A stretch of 64,000 bases of DNA from Pseudomonadota bacterium (GTDB taxonomy: Bacteria; Pseudomonadota; Gammaproteobacteria; Steroidobacterales; Steroidobacteraceae), in assembly GCA_018241505.1 (NCBI GenBank), contig JAFEDS010000016.1, positions 434,001 through 498,000 on the forward strand, in the 5' to 3' direction. This document shows positions 8,038-17,181 of this stretch, in pieces. The translations under genes were made by a program, and so were the position numbers. Below the pieces are notes generated by a model. The model was not told where the DNA came from, did not search any database, and saw only the letters and a program-made list of their open reading frames with translations. Each line of letters starts with the position of its first letter. Positions within the stretch are counted from its first letter, which is position 1.

Positions 8038-10188
8038 CTAGAAATCGGCCGACACCGACAAGTATATTAAACGCGGCTGGCCCGGATAGACGCTGGTGTA
8101 CTCCGCGCCCGCCCAGTAGCGTTTGTTCGTGATGTTCTTGAGGGCGGCACGGAAGATGAAGTTATAACCGAGCATTTGCGTCAGGTAGCGCGCGCCCGCA
8201 TCCACGCGCACATAAGACGGAATGAACGCAATGTTCTGAGCCCCTACGGCACGGTTCCCCACATAGTTGACACCCACATTGGTGCTCAATCCGGGTACGG
8301 GTTCAATGCGCGTATCGAGTGAGAGATTGGCCTGCCACTTCGGCACATTTTCCGTGCGCCGGCCATCGACCGTCGTATCCCCGGTATTGACCTGCACCGC
8401 ATCCAGCCAGGCGACACCGGCAATCAGGTTCGTATTGCGGGAAATCCCACCGCTGCCCGTCAACTCCAGGCCGCGATGGCGCTGCAGCCCGCTTTGCACG
8501 AAGTAGTTATTGCTGTCCACAAACTCCAGCGACTTCTTGATCTCGAATGCCGCCATTCCCAAGGTCACCTCGCCCGCCACCCGCGCCTTGACGCCCACCT
8601 CGTATTGCGTGCTCACCAAGGGATTCAAGGCGACCCCCACATTCTTCGCAAAGAACGGCGCACCCTGGCTTTGCTCGAGCCCGCGCGAATAATTGAAGTA
8701 GGTCATGACATCGGGCAACGGCTTGTAGATGAGCCCGGCGCTCGGCACGAAAGAGTTTTTCGCGTACGGTCGCGGCGCACCGGCCGCGGGTGTCGACGTG
8801 TTCGAATAGTGAATGTAGCGGCCGCCGAGCAGAAGTTGCCAGGATTGCGTCAAAGTAATCAGGTCGCTCACGAATGGGCCAACCTGGTGGTTGACGACAT
8901 GATTCTTCGCCGGCGCTTCGGGCAGCGGAATCGGTGCAAAGTACACAGGTTGGAACAGGTTACCGACCGTATTGGTGGTGAGAGTGGCGTAACCGCTCTC
9001 GTGCGCCTCGTACTCCCGTGCGGACACGCCGGTCACCAGCTCGTGGCCGATGAATCCCGTCTTGAACTTGCCCGACAGGAAACTCTGGCCGGAATACACA
9101 GCATACGGCTGCTGCGGAGACAGCACGAGATCGCCGCTCAGGATGTTTCCCCGCGCGTCAACTGCATAGATGTCCGGAAACGCCGCATCGCGCGTGTTGG
9201 AGCCATACGCCACCTGCGTCACGAGGTACCAGTCGTCCGAAAGAGTGTAATCCAGGCGCCCTTCCGCATCGGCCACATTGGTTCGGTACTTGAACCAGGG
9301 CTGACCCAACAGGGTGCGAGGATCGACCATGGGCGGCAGTGAGCCATCGGCCTGCAAGCCAATGACCGGCTGTGCGGCCAGGTCCTTTTCCTGCCAATCG
9401 CCATTCAACTGCAGAACCGCGCGGTCCGACAGCTTCCAGTTGACACTGGCCCCGGCGAAGCGCCGTGCGAGATCGCCGCTGTGCTGGAAATTGCCGACCT
9501 TCTCATACGCGAGATTGAGGCGATAGCCGAACTGGTCGGCGGCGCCGAGCGTGTGGCTGGTATCCAGGTGAGCGTAATAGCCGTCATAGTTGCGCCACTG
9601 CGCCGTGACCTGGTTGAAAGGTTCCCGGGTGGGCTGCTTCGGAATGAAGTTGATGGTACCGCCCGGCGAATTGAAGCCGTACAGGAAGCCCGACGGTCCC
9701 TTCAGCACATCAACCCGGTCGATGTTCTCGAGCGGCACGTCCTGATAGGGCGCGAGCGACAGACCGTCGCGGCGCATCGTGTTGGTCCAGTCGACCGAAA
9801 ACCCGCGAATTCGAACGTTATCGTAGGCACCGCCGACCGCGGCGTCGGAAACCCCGGGGTCATTGCGAATGACATCGTCCAGGGTGCGCGCGATCTGGTT
9901 CTCCAACAGGGCCGAGGAATACGAGACAATGTCCAGAGGGATATCGAGAACATCCTTGGAGCCGAAGGCACCGACATTGACGTTGTGAGTATCAATGAGC
10001 AGCTTGCGGCCTCGTACCACGACCTCTTCCAGCTTCGTGAGGTCTGAAGCGGGATCCTTCCCGGCGCCGCGATCGGCTGCCTCCGGTTGATCCGCCGCTG
10101 TATCGGCATAGGCCACCCCCGACCCCAGGGTCAGAAGGCACGCCGGCAGAATGAAAGCTGTCACCGGCACTCGCACGCGCTTGCTCAT
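8038..10188 (-). CDS. TonB-dependent ferric siderophore receptor
   Basis: This 716-residue outer-membrane receptor has a Sec signal peptide (FILPACLLTLGSGVAYA, cleaved near residue 28) and a TonB-box region (LEEVVVRGRK). Its plug domain is of the FhuE/FpvA siderophore class, with RNDPGVSDAAVGGAYDNVRIRGF and VDVLKGPSGFLYGFNSPGGTINF. A 22-stranded barrel follows, ending in YLSVSADF with the terminal aromatic needed for assembly. The start is the ATG at 10188 with GGGGGAA upstream. The frame stays open for another 40 codons but without a signal peptide. No STN domain precedes the plug, so it does not signal through a FecR-type anti-sigma factor. It is co-transcribed with the PepSY protein. The siderophore is unknown. 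Confidence 0.94.
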   Translation of the reverse strand: MSKRVRVPVTAFILPACLLTLGSGVAYADTAADQPEAADRGAGKDPASDLTKLEEVVVRGRKLLIDTHNVNVGAFGSKDVLDIPLDIVSYSSALLENQIARTLDDVIRNDPGVSDAAVGGAYDNVRIRGFSVDWTNTMRRDGLSLAPYQDVPLENIDRVDVLKGPSGFLYGFNSPGGTINFIPKQPTREPFNQVTAQWRNYDGYYAHLDTSHTLGAADQFGYRLNLAYEKVGNFQHSGDLARRFAGASVNWKLSDRAVLQLNGDWQEKDLAAQPVIGLQADGSLPPMVDPRTLLGQPWFKYRTNVADAEGRLDYTLSDDWYLVTQVAYGSNTRDAAFPDIYAVDARGNILSGDLVLSPQQPYAVYSGQSFLSGKFKTGFIGHELVTGVSAREYEAHESGYATLTTNTVGNLFQPVYFAPIPLPEAPAKNHVVNHQVGPFVSDLITLTQSWQLLLGGRYIHYSNTSTPAAGAPRPYAKNSFVPSAGLIYKPLPDVMTYFNYSRGLEQSQGAPFFAKNVGVALNPLVSTQYEVGVKARVAGEVTLGMAAFEIKKSLEFVDSNNYFVQSGLQRHRGLELTGSGGISRNTNLIAGVAWLDAVQVNTGDTTVDGRRTENVPKWQANLSLDTRIEPVPGLSTNVGVNYVGNRAVGAQNIAFIPSYVRVDAGARYLTQMLGYNFIFRAALKNITNKRYWAGAEYTSVYPGQPRLIYLSVSADF

Positions 10189-10304
10189 TTTATTGGTTCC
10201 CCCTTTGCTCTGATGGCGCGATTGAGAGTAGCTCAGGAGCACACGGCACAATAATTCCAATATCGAGCCAGGCAATGACAAGAGGTTATCCCTCGTGTTG
10301 GGTA

Positions 10305-11084
10305 TCAAAAGCGCCGGCCGAGAATGGCTTTAAAAATGAGATGATCCGTGCTGGCCGTCGCTCCGACGCCAACCCCGAAATTGATCTCCCAGCGCGGTGA
10401 GACATTCAGATCAACGACCGCGAATACCTGCTGTTGCTGATCATGCGTGCCGGCGAACGCACCGATCTGACCGTAGTCGGCATAGCATTCGAGGCCGCCG
10501 CCGATCACGTCGGTGAATTCGTAACCAATCTTGACACCGGGCGCGAAGTTCCAGCCATCACGCACACCCGGTCCATGCAGCGTGCGCTCGAGTGCAGGAT
10601 TCACTGCGAAATACCACCGGCCGAGCGTCTTATCAATGATCGGCCTGACTTCCCATGTCCAGGTGTCCGGTGAGTATTGGGCACGTTGATAGCCGATCTC
10701 CATGGAGAGACTGACACCCACGGGCCACCCCCAGGATTCCGGGACCCGCACTCGGGGCCGAATGTGATCCCCGACCCACTGCACGCCGTGCCCGTTCTGC
10801 GCGCTCGTGAACACGTAGAAACCGATCTCGGACCAGTCAGTGAGTCCCCGGGTGAGCTCCAGTGTCTCGTGGAGTTGATGCTGCGTCGGATAAACACCAT
10901 CAAGGGTGTCTTTCTCGCCCATCGCGGTGAAGTTCGAGTGCAGCTCCACCATCAGGTTCTGCGCGGGGACCGTATCGGATCCGTAGACCTGGATCTCGTA
11001 GTTGCCCTGGGCGTGAGCGCGCGAGGTGAAGGACAAAGTGATCAACAGCGCGAGCCAGCGCCACGGCGCGACCCGCTCAACCAT
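10305..11084 (-). CDS. Outer-membrane beta-barrel protein, unknown function
   Basis: This 259-residue exported protein has a clear signal peptide (WLALLITLSFTSRAHA, cut before QGNYEIQVYG). The rest alternates aromatic and polar residues in short strands (SEIGFYVFTS, KIGYEFTD, WEINFGVGVG) and ends in ILGRRF with a terminal phenylalanine, as expected for a small outer-membrane barrel. It resembles the broad class of transporter-like barrels found in proteobacteria. I do not recognise a characterised relative. It lies 116 bp upstream of the siderophore receptor and may share its transcript. Confidence 0.75.
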   Translation of the reverse strand: MVERVAPWRWLALLITLSFTSRAHAQGNYEIQVYGSDTVPAQNLMVELHSNFTAMGEKDTLDGVYPTQHQLHETLELTRGLTDWSEIGFYVFTSAQNGHGVQWVGDHIRPRVRVPESWGWPVGVSLSMEIGYQRAQYSPDTWTWEVRPIIDKTLGRWYFAVNPALERTLHGPGVRDGWNFAPGVKIGYEFTDVIGGGLECYADYGQIGAFAGTHDQQQQVFAVVDLNVSPRWEINFGVGVGATASTDHLIFKAILGRRF

Positions 11085-11175
11085 GGTGGACCTGCATCAT
11101 GCGCAGGATGCTAACGCAGACCCCCCCGGCGCCCTCATTCCAAATCGCATCCAGTCAATGACCGGAAGCTATCCT

Positions 11176-11526
11176 TTACCGGTCGGCTGCACTGACGCTG
11201 GCGGCATCGCCATACACCGTCGCGAGATAGATGCCTATCAGTTTGATCTCGTCCGCATCGAGCGGTGCGCCGTAGCTGCGTTGCATCTTCTGGACTTCCG
11301 CGGTCCATTGGCTCTGCGTCATCTGCGGCGGTTGATACTGAATGTAATCGGCGGAGTGGCAAATGGCGCATTTTGCACGGGCAATTGTGTACCCCGGCAA
11401 GTCGGAAGGTTTGAGCTGCGCCGTCTCCGGCGGCAATGCGATCGTTTTGGTTACCGCATCGACGCTGCTCCAGGAGGCGAAGCAGGACACCACAGCCAGG
11501 CACCCCACGCGGATGATGTGTTGCAT
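11176..11526 (-). CDS. Periplasmic c-type cytochrome, SorB-like electron acceptor
   Basis: This 116-residue monoheme cytochrome c has a signal peptide (VGCLAVVSCFASWSSVDA), one heme-binding motif CAICH (Cys53, Cys56, His57) and a downstream Met (around residue 69 in YQPPQMTQ) that could be the sixth ligand. Size and position directly downstream of a sulfite-oxidase-family gene (13 bp gap) match the SorB subunit of sulfite:cytochrome c oxidoreductases. The ATG at 11526 has GGGAG upstream, and the open frame before it lies inside the molybdoenzyme gene. It should carry electrons from the neighbouring molybdoenzyme to the respiratory chain. Confidence 0.86.
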   Translation of the reverse strand: MQHIIRVGCLAVVSCFASWSSVDAVTKTIALPPETAQLKPSDLPGYTIARAKCAICHSADYIQYQPPQMTQSQWTAEVQKMQRSYGAPLDADEIKLIGIYLATVYGDAASVSAADR

Positions 11527-11539
11527 CACGATGCTCCCG

Positions 11540-12760
11540 TCAGGAAATGGTGACGGCTGTTGATTCGATGACGTTGCGGCGATAGCCGGCGGGGTTCCAG
11601 TCGGCGCGCTCCGGTTGCACTTCGCCTTTTTGATTGCGGGCCCGGATTTGCACAACGGCGGCGCCTCGCTGCTCGAAGCGGGTGGGCAGACGCCACTCGC
11701 GGAACGAGAATCGTCCGAGATCCCGGCCCAGGGTTGCCGGTTTCCAACTACGGCCGCCATCAATGGAAACATCCACGCTCTTGATGCCGGCACCGCCGTC
11801 AAACGCGATCCCTTTCAACTCCACGTGGGCGCCTGCCCTGAGCACATCGCCATTGCGCACGCTGGTCAGGAAGCTGCGCACGGCCAATGTTGAAATCGGC
11901 CGGGTTTTCTCAGGAACCGTACCGGGCGCAATGCAATTGCAGTCGTTGTCCGGCAGACGATAGGCGGACTTCATGAAGAACGCGTCCTGGCCGTCAAACG
12001 GGTGATCGATCACTTCGATCTCGGTGACATGCTTCACCCAGTACGTGCCGAAGTAACCCGGGACCACCAACTTCAACGGGTAGCCGTTCAGAAACGGAAT
12101 ATCCTGGCCATTCATACTCCAGGCCAACAGCGGCTCGGGGCTCAGAGCGTGCTCGATTTCCAAAGCCTTGCGGAAGTCGGGCGTGGTCGGCAGGACGGGA
12201 GTGTCCAGGCCGTTGAAGGTCACCTGCCGGGCCCCCGGGGCGACACCCGCCTTTTCCAGGACCTTGTGCAACGGCACACCGAACCAGCGTGCATTGCCCA
12301 TCGACCCGTTGGCGAGCTGCGAGCCGAACACCCGGGGCGAAGAGAACCCGCGACTGTTTCCCGAACACTGATTGACCGCAATGACCTCCACCGGGTCAGC
12401 CAACGTCTTCAGGTCCTTCAGTGACAGGTTGAGCGGAGTCTTGACCAATCCTTTCACCGACACGCGATAGGTATCCGTGTCAATCGACAGGGGAATGTTG
12501 GCCAGGTGGTAGCGCACGAAGAAGGCGTCATTCGACGTGATGGGGCCTTCATTGAACACACCGAACGGGGTTTCCAGGTGCGGTGGCCGCGTGGTCACGC
12601 GAATCAACGGTCGCTTGCCGGGATAGCGGACTAGAGGCCGAGGACCGTCCGCAAACGTCACACCCTCCCCCGTGTCGATGGCGGCTGCCAGCGATGCCAG
12701 CGGCACGCCCATTGCACCCATCAAACCCAGACCTTTCAGGAACCTTCTGCGGCTGCCCAT
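11540..12760 (-). CDS. Tat-exported sulfite oxidase-family molybdoenzyme (SorA-like)
   Basis: This 406-residue periplasmic enzyme has a twin-arginine signal (SRRRFLKGLGLMGAMG). The molybdopterin domain contains NQCSGNSRG with the Mo-ligand Cys132, and the GNARWFGVPLHKVL and LNGYPLKLVVPGYFGTYWVKH motifs typical of sulfite oxidases. A C-terminal Ig-like dimerisation domain follows (IAFDGGAGIKSVDVSIDGGRSW, REWRLP). The start is the ATG at 12760 with GGGAG upstream. With the cytochrome encoded 13 bp downstream it makes a SorAB-type pair that would oxidise sulfite in the periplasm, though a broader role is possible because the family includes enzymes with other substrates. Confidence 0.9.
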   Translation of the reverse strand: MGSRRRFLKGLGLMGAMGVPLASLAAAIDTGEGVTFADGPRPLVRYPGKRPLIRVTTRPPHLETPFGVFNEGPITSNDAFFVRYHLANIPLSIDTDTYRVSVKGLVKTPLNLSLKDLKTLADPVEVIAVNQCSGNSRGFSSPRVFGSQLANGSMGNARWFGVPLHKVLEKAGVAPGARQVTFNGLDTPVLPTTPDFRKALEIEHALSPEPLLAWSMNGQDIPFLNGYPLKLVVPGYFGTYWVKHVTEIEVIDHPFDGQDAFFMKSAYRLPDNDCNCIAPGTVPEKTRPISTLAVRSFLTSVRNGDVLRAGAHVELKGIAFDGGAGIKSVDVSIDGGRSWKPATLGRDLGRFSFREWRLPTRFEQRGAAVVQIRARNQKGEVQPERADWNPAGYRRNVIESTAVTIS

Positions 12761-12909
12761 GAGCGTCTCCCGGGGATCGGCTTCTATGCATCCATCATGC
12801 CGAAACGAGCTCGCCGGCGCCATCCCCATGACCCCGGTCACTGGCGCAGGCATGTCAGTCGTCTTACCGTCCGATCCGTCGGGACAAACATGCCACCCCA
12901 GGTGAAACA

Positions 12910-13365
12910 ATGATCCTGTTGTATCTGAATGACACGGAGCAGCGCTTCGAAGGCAGCCCCCAGATGCCGCTGCTTTGGTTCCTCCGCGACGTAGTCGGCC
13001 TGACCGGCACCAAGTTCGGCTGCGGCATGGGCCTGTGCGGAGCTTGTACGGTGCACATCGACGGAAGTGCGGTCCGCAGTTGTGTCACACCGGTTGCCGC
13101 TGCTGCCGGGCGCAAGCTCACGACCATCGAAGGGCTCTCGCCAGTCGCCACGCACCCCCTGCAACAGGCTTGGCGAGAGCTCAACGTCGCTCAATGCGGG
13201 TACTGCCAGCCCGGCCAGATCATGCAGGCAGCATCGCTGCTAAATGACAATCCCCATCCGACTGAAGCTGAGATTGACGCAGCGATGAGCGGCAACATCT
13301 GCCGCTGCGGGACTTATACGCGCATCCGTGCGGCGATCAAGCAGGCTGCGGAAACCGCGCTGTGA
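12910..13365 (+). CDS. (2Fe-2S) small subunit of a xanthine oxidase-family molybdenum hydroxylase
   Basis: This 151-residue protein carries two [2Fe-2S] clusters. The plant-ferredoxin-type site uses Cys38, Cys43, Cys46 and Cys58 (CGMGLCGACTVHIDG). The second site uses Cys96, Cys99, Cys131 and Cys133 (CGYCQPGQ and CRCGTY). This is the IorA/CoxS type of small subunit. Its stop overlaps the GTG start of the large subunit by 4 bp, so the two are made together. The gene is divergent from the sulfite-oxidase-like gene, with a 149-bp shared promoter region between them. Confidence 0.94.
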   Translation: MILLYLNDTEQRFEGSPQMPLLWFLRDVVGLTGTKFGCGMGLCGACTVHIDGSAVRSCVTPVAAAAGRKLTTIEGLSPVATHPLQQAWRELNVAQCGYCQPGQIMQAASLLNDNPHPTEAEIDAAMSGNICRCGTYTRIRAAIKQAAETAL

Positions 13366-15704
13366 GCGTCAGAAACGCAAGCCGCCGTGCGTTTGTGTTG
13401 GGACTTGGAGCCGGCAGCCTCGTGCTCGCGCTCGCCCCTGGCTTCCTGAACGCGCAAGAAGCCAAGAAATATGGCGGCGATGCCATCCCAAATGGTACGC
13501 GCGACGATCCACGCGTGTTCATAGCTATCGCTGAAGATGGCACCGTAACGATAGTCTGCCACCGCTCCGAAATGGGCCAGGGCGTGCGCACGAGCATCGC
13601 GATGGTCATTGCGGATGAGCTGGAAGCCGATTGGAGCCGAGTGAAAGTAGTACAGGCACCCGGTGATGAAGCACGCTTCGGCAATCAGAACACCATTGCT
13701 TCGCGGAGCTTGCGGCACGGATTTGCTCCGTTGCGCCGGGCCGGGGCCGCAGCACGCAGGATGCTCGAGGCCGCAGCAGCAGCCAGTTGGTCAGTACCAC
13801 TCAGCGAGGTGAAAGCGCAGAACCATAGCGTTGTCCACGCCAGCACCGCCCGCCGCCTGGACTACGGCGCGCTTGCCAAACGCGCATCCGAACAACCTGT
13901 ACCGCCTGTCAGCCAGCTCAAACTCAAACAGCCAGAGGAATTCCGTTACATCGGCCGCGCGCAAACAAAACCCATCGATGATGTCGATATCGTGCGCGGC
14001 AGCGCACACTATGGCATCGATACGCGCCTGGACGGAATGCTCTATGCGGTCATTGCGCGGCCACCGGTCTATGGCGGCAAAGTCGCCTGGTTCAATGCTA
14101 GTGAGAGCCGAAAGGTGCCCGGCGTGCTCGAGGTGTTCACGCTGTACAGCCCGCCCATCCCGGTAGGCACCCAGCCACTGGGCGGCGTCGTCGTTGTAGC
14201 AAACAACACCTGGGCCGCGATCAAGGGTCGCGAACGGCTCGAGATCCACTGGGATGATGGGATCAACGCGAATTACGACTCATCCAACTATCGCACGGAG
14301 TTGGAATCGTCTGCACGCAACTCGGGCGTCGTGGTTCGAGATGAAGGCGATTTCGACGAGGCGCTGACTGGCGCCGCGCAACGCGTGACTGCGGAATACT
14401 ACATTCCGCACCTCTCGCATGCACCAATGGAGCCACCGTGCGCAGTTGCTCGAGTGGCCGACGGCAACTGCGAAGTCTGGGCCTGCACGCAGGATCCACA
14501 ATCCGCGCGCAATCTATTGGTGAAGCTGCTGGGTCTGCCGATCGAACGAGTGACAGTGAACGTCACGCTCCTGGGTGGCGGCTTCGGCCGCAAGTCGCGC
14601 CCCGATTTCGTCGCCGAGGCTGCATTGGTGTCGCGGACGATGGCCGGCAAACCGGTCAAGCTGACCTGGACCCGTGAGGACGATCTGGTCAACGACTACT
14701 TTCACACAGTATCGGTTGAGCATCTACAGGCGGGACTCGATGCGTCTCGCAAGACCGTGGCCTGGCTGCATCGGACGGTGGCACCCACCATCGCATCCCT
14801 GGGGGCAGCCCACGATCCTCAGCACGAGTTGGCGTTCGAGCTGGGAATGGGTGTAACCGACTTGCCGTTCGCGATCCCGAACATCCGGCTGGAGAATCCG
14901 GCGGCCGCCGCCCACACGCGCATCAGTTGGTTTCGCGGCGTCAACAACATTCCGCACGCGTTCGCCATCCAGTCGTTCGTCGCCGAGCTGGCTGCCGCCG
15001 CAGGCCGCGACCACAAGGATTTCCTGCTCGAGCTGCTTGGGCCGCCGCGCACAATCGATCCGGCCGCACTAGGAGACAAGAACAATACCGGTGAGGACCC
15101 GAACATCTATCCGGTCGACGTTGGGCGTTGGCGCCGCGTGATCGAAACGGTGGCAAAGAAAGCCGGCTGGGGTCGCACATTGCCGCAGGGACAAGGACTG
15201 GGAATCGCTGCGCACCGTTGCGAGCTATCCTATGCGGCAATCGTGGTTGAAGTACACATCGGCACGGATGGCAAGCTGGTCATACCTCGCGTCGACATCG
15301 CTGTTGATTGTGGTCCGCAAGTGAATCCCGAGCGGGTGAGAGCGCAGATGGAGAGTGGCGTCGTCTGGGGTATCTCGCTTGCAATGCTGGGGGAGATCAC
15401 CTTTAAGAAAGGCCGCGCACAGCAGACCAACTTTCACCAATACCGGGTAGCCCGGAATACTGAGGCGCCGCGCGAGATCCACGTTCATCCGGTCGCGGCG
15501 GATGACTTCACTCGGCCTCTGAGCGGCGTCGGCGAAGTGGGTGTCCCGCCAGTGGCCCCTGCATTGGCCAACGCCATTTTCGCGGCGACCGGCCGGCGGC
15601 TGCGAGCGCTGCCCTTCGGCGACACTATCAGCACCACACTCAACACAACAACCAAGCACGCCAACAGCGAGCGGAGCGTGACGATTTCGCCGGCGCCGAA
15701 ATAG
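13362..15704 (+). CDS. Molybdopterin-binding large subunit, isoquinoline 1-oxidoreductase/aldehyde oxidase family
   Basis: This 780-residue catalytic subunit resembles IorB and the membrane-anchored aldehyde dehydrogenases that pass electrons to cytochrome c. The start is GTG, overlapping the small-subunit stop. A Tat-type signal (ASRRAFVLGLGAGSLVLALAPG) exports it, with the small subunit presumably piggybacking. Molybdopterin segments are visible: EMGQGVRTSIAMVIADEL, LLGGGFGRKSRPDF and GEVGVPPVAPALANAIFAATGRRLRALPF. Family members end near that last motif. Here about 28 further residues follow, which lie antisense inside the EamA gene. The product probably hydroxylates an aldehyde or N-heterocycle. 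The substrate is not deducible. Confidence 0.9.
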   Translation: MSVRNASRRAFVLGLGAGSLVLALAPGFLNAQEAKKYGGDAIPNGTRDDPRVFIAIAEDGTVTIVCHRSEMGQGVRTSIAMVIADELEADWSRVKVVQAPGDEARFGNQNTIASRSLRHGFAPLRRAGAAARRMLEAAAAASWSVPLSEVKAQNHSVVHASTARRLDYGALAKRASEQPVPPVSQLKLKQPEEFRYIGRAQTKPIDDVDIVRGSAHYGIDTRLDGMLYAVIARPPVYGGKVAWFNASESRKVPGVLEVFTLYSPPIPVGTQPLGGVVVVANNTWAAIKGRERLEIHWDDGINANYDSSNYRTELESSARNSGVVVRDEGDFDEALTGAAQRVTAEYYIPHLSHAPMEPPCAVARVADGNCEVWACTQDPQSARNLLVKLLGLPIERVTVNVTLLGGGFGRKSRPDFVAEAALVSRTMAGKPVKLTWTREDDLVNDYFHTVSVEHLQAGLDASRKTVAWLHRTVAPTIASLGAAHDPQHELAFELGMGVTDLPFAIPNIRLENPAAAAHTRISWFRGVNNIPHAFAIQSFVAELAAAAGRDHKDFLLELLGPPRTIDPAALGDKNNTGEDPNIYPVDVGRWRRVIETVAKKAGWGRTLPQGQGLGIAAHRCELSYAAIVVEVHIGTDGKLVIPRVDIAVDCGPQVNPERVRAQMESGVVWGISLAMLGEITFKKGRAQQTNFHQYRVARNTEAPREIHVHPVAADDFTRPLSGVGEVGVPPVAPALANAIFAATGRRLRALPFGDTISTTLNTTTKHANSERSVTISPAPK

Positions 15705-16507
15705 CCCAGCGCCAACGCAACCAGCGGGTTGACGTACGCATGGCTCGAGACTCGCGTGGCTGAGAACCGCCCCAGCAGCCAGACGTAGGAGGTATACCCA
15801 ACAATGGAACCAAACACGACGAGGTAGGCGAGCGCGAGCAGCCAGCGAAGGTTGATCGTTGGAAAGGAGCGAAGCTCGCCTGCCGCCAAAGACCATGCAA
15901 ACAGCAGCACGCCGCCGAGCATCATTTCCGCTCCGGCGTTCAGCGGACGCGCCGCGGGCAGAGTGAGACGGCGGGAGAGAACTGTGCCGAGGGACCAGGC
16001 AATTCCGCCCGCCAGAATCACCAGGCAGGCCAGTATCGGCAAATGCTGCTCTTCGTTGTGAACCATGAGCATCACTACGCCGGCAAAGCCGATGGCCACC
16101 CCGCTCAGCACCCGCCACTGCAAGGGTTGCATGCGAAAGATCAGGACCTCCATGGCGATCATGGTGAGCGGCAAGGAGGCTTCGATGATCGCCGTCATGC
16201 CGGAGCTCACGTACTGCTCACCCCAGAACAACGCTCCATACGTCAGCGTGAACATGAGCAGTCCGATAATGGCCAGATTCCGCCATTCGCCCGGCGCAGG
16301 TCTGGGTTCCCCGCGCCATCTCATGAAGCCATATAGAAGCCCGCCGGCTACAAAGAACCGCACTGCAGCAGTGAACAGCGGCGGGGCTTCGAGCACCGCG
16401 ACGCGAACCGCCAGAAAGGTGCCGCCCCACAACAGATAGATGGCGGCAAATGCGAGCAGCACACTCCAATTGACTGCTCGTTTCACTGAGTAACCTGCTA
16501 TTTGCAT
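15485..16507 (-). CDS. EamA/DMT-superfamily transporter with aberrant C-terminal tail
   Basis: This 340-residue protein has ten predicted transmembrane helices in two EamA repeats (WSVLLAFAAIYLLWGGTFLAVRVAV at the start, LACLVVVLSVVLIVSPK as helix 10). Members export amino acids, nucleosides or other metabolites. After helix 10 comes a 42-residue hydrophilic tail that is simply the antisense of the molybdoenzyme C-terminus. The natural end would be near 15614. The gene is divergent from a CGNR regulator, 68 bp apart, which suggests that regulator controls it. The exported compound is unknown. Confidence 0.88.
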   Translation of the reverse strand: MQIAGYSVKRAVNWSVLLAFAAIYLLWGGTFLAVRVAVLEAPPLFTAAVRFFVAGGLLYGFMRWRGEPRPAPGEWRNLAIIGLLMFTLTYGALFWGEQYVSSGMTAIIEASLPLTMIAMEVLIFRMQPLQWRVLSGVAIGFAGVVMLMVHNEEQHLPILACLVILAGGIAWSLGTVLSRRLTLPAARPLNAGAEMMLGGVLLFAWSLAAGELRSFPTINLRWLLALAYLVVFGSIVGYTSYVWLLGRFSATRVSSHAYVNPLVALALGYFGAGEIVTLRSLLACLVVVLSVVLIVSPKGSARSRRPVAAKMALANAGATGGTPTSPTPLRGRVKSSAATG

Positions 16508-16536
16508 ATTGGTGGTTACTATACGATACTCACCCT

Positions 16537-16553
16537 AACCTGTAAACTAGGTT
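16537..16553. repeat. Inverted repeat AACCT-N7-AGGTT in divergent promoter region
   Basis: Two 5-base arms separated by 7 bases lie in the 68-bp gap between the divergent EamA transporter and CGNR regulator genes. The position fits an operator for autoregulation, but the arms are short and chance cannot be excluded. Confidence 0.3.
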
Positions 16554-16575
16554 TTAGTGGTTATGGAGCTCGGCA

Positions 16576-17181
16576 GTGCCTCCCCCTTTTCAACTCCTGG
16601 CATCGCACCCTGCGCTCGACTTTGTAAACACGCTCGATAACCGGTTTGTTGATTCGGGACCCAGCGAGCTGCTGCCTCGCTATGCGGATCTGTTGGCGTT
16701 CGTTGAGCAAACGGCTTTGGTGAGCACTCGTGCGGTGAACGGCTTGACCGACCGCGCCGATTCCCCACGTGCCAGGAAAGTTCTCGCGCAAGCACACACA
16801 CTCAGGGAAGCGTTGGCGGCCGTTGTGTACGCGTCCGCGGCTACCGCAGATTCAATGTCAGTTTTGGAAACGGCTTGCAAAGCTGCTCAGCAGCACCAGG
16901 AGCTGGAGTGGAAGCGCAACGGCACTACCGATGGGTCTGCGTGGCAGGCAGGCTGGAAATGGGGCCGCTCCGAGACCGAGCTGGAGCTGCCGGTCTGGGC
17001 CCTGGCGAAATCCGCAATGGAATTACTGACATCGCCCGTTGTACAGCACGTGCGAACGTGCAAGAGCGACACCTGCCGCTGGGTGTTTCTGGACACGAGC
17101 AAGAATCACTCGCGCCGTTGGTGCGATATGAAGATCTGCGGCAACCGAATGAAAGCGCGCCGCTTTCAGGCGCGCCAGTGA
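16576..17181 (+). CDS. CGNR zinc-finger (ABATE-domain) putative transcriptional regulator
   Basis: This 201-residue protein has an N-terminal ABATE-type stress domain (HPALDFVNTLDNR, then a helical middle) and a C-terminal CGNR zinc finger (CKSDTCRWVFLDTSKN, then WCDMKICGNRMKARR, about residues 160-196). The four cysteines and the CGNR box are all present, so zinc binding and DNA contact are plausible. The start is a GTG at 16576 with GGAG 7 nt upstream. An ATG at 16563 is out of frame. It is divergent from the EamA exporter, a common pairing for this family. Its 3' end overlaps the convergent LysR gene by 16 bp. Confidence 0.88.
   Translation: MPPPFQLLASHPALDFVNTLDNRFVDSGPSELLPRYADLLAFVEQTALVSTRAVNGLTDRADSPRARKVLAQAHTLREALAAVVYASAATADSMSVLETACKAAQQHQELEWKRNGTTDGSAWQAGWKWGRSETELELPVWALAKSAMELLTSPVVQHVRTCKSDTCRWVFLDTSKNHSRRWCDMKICGNRMKARRFQARQ

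Noticed and set aside
8476-9342. Open frame of 288 codons on the + strand
   Set aside because: Antisense to the siderophore receptor, with no motif and no ribosome-binding site of note.
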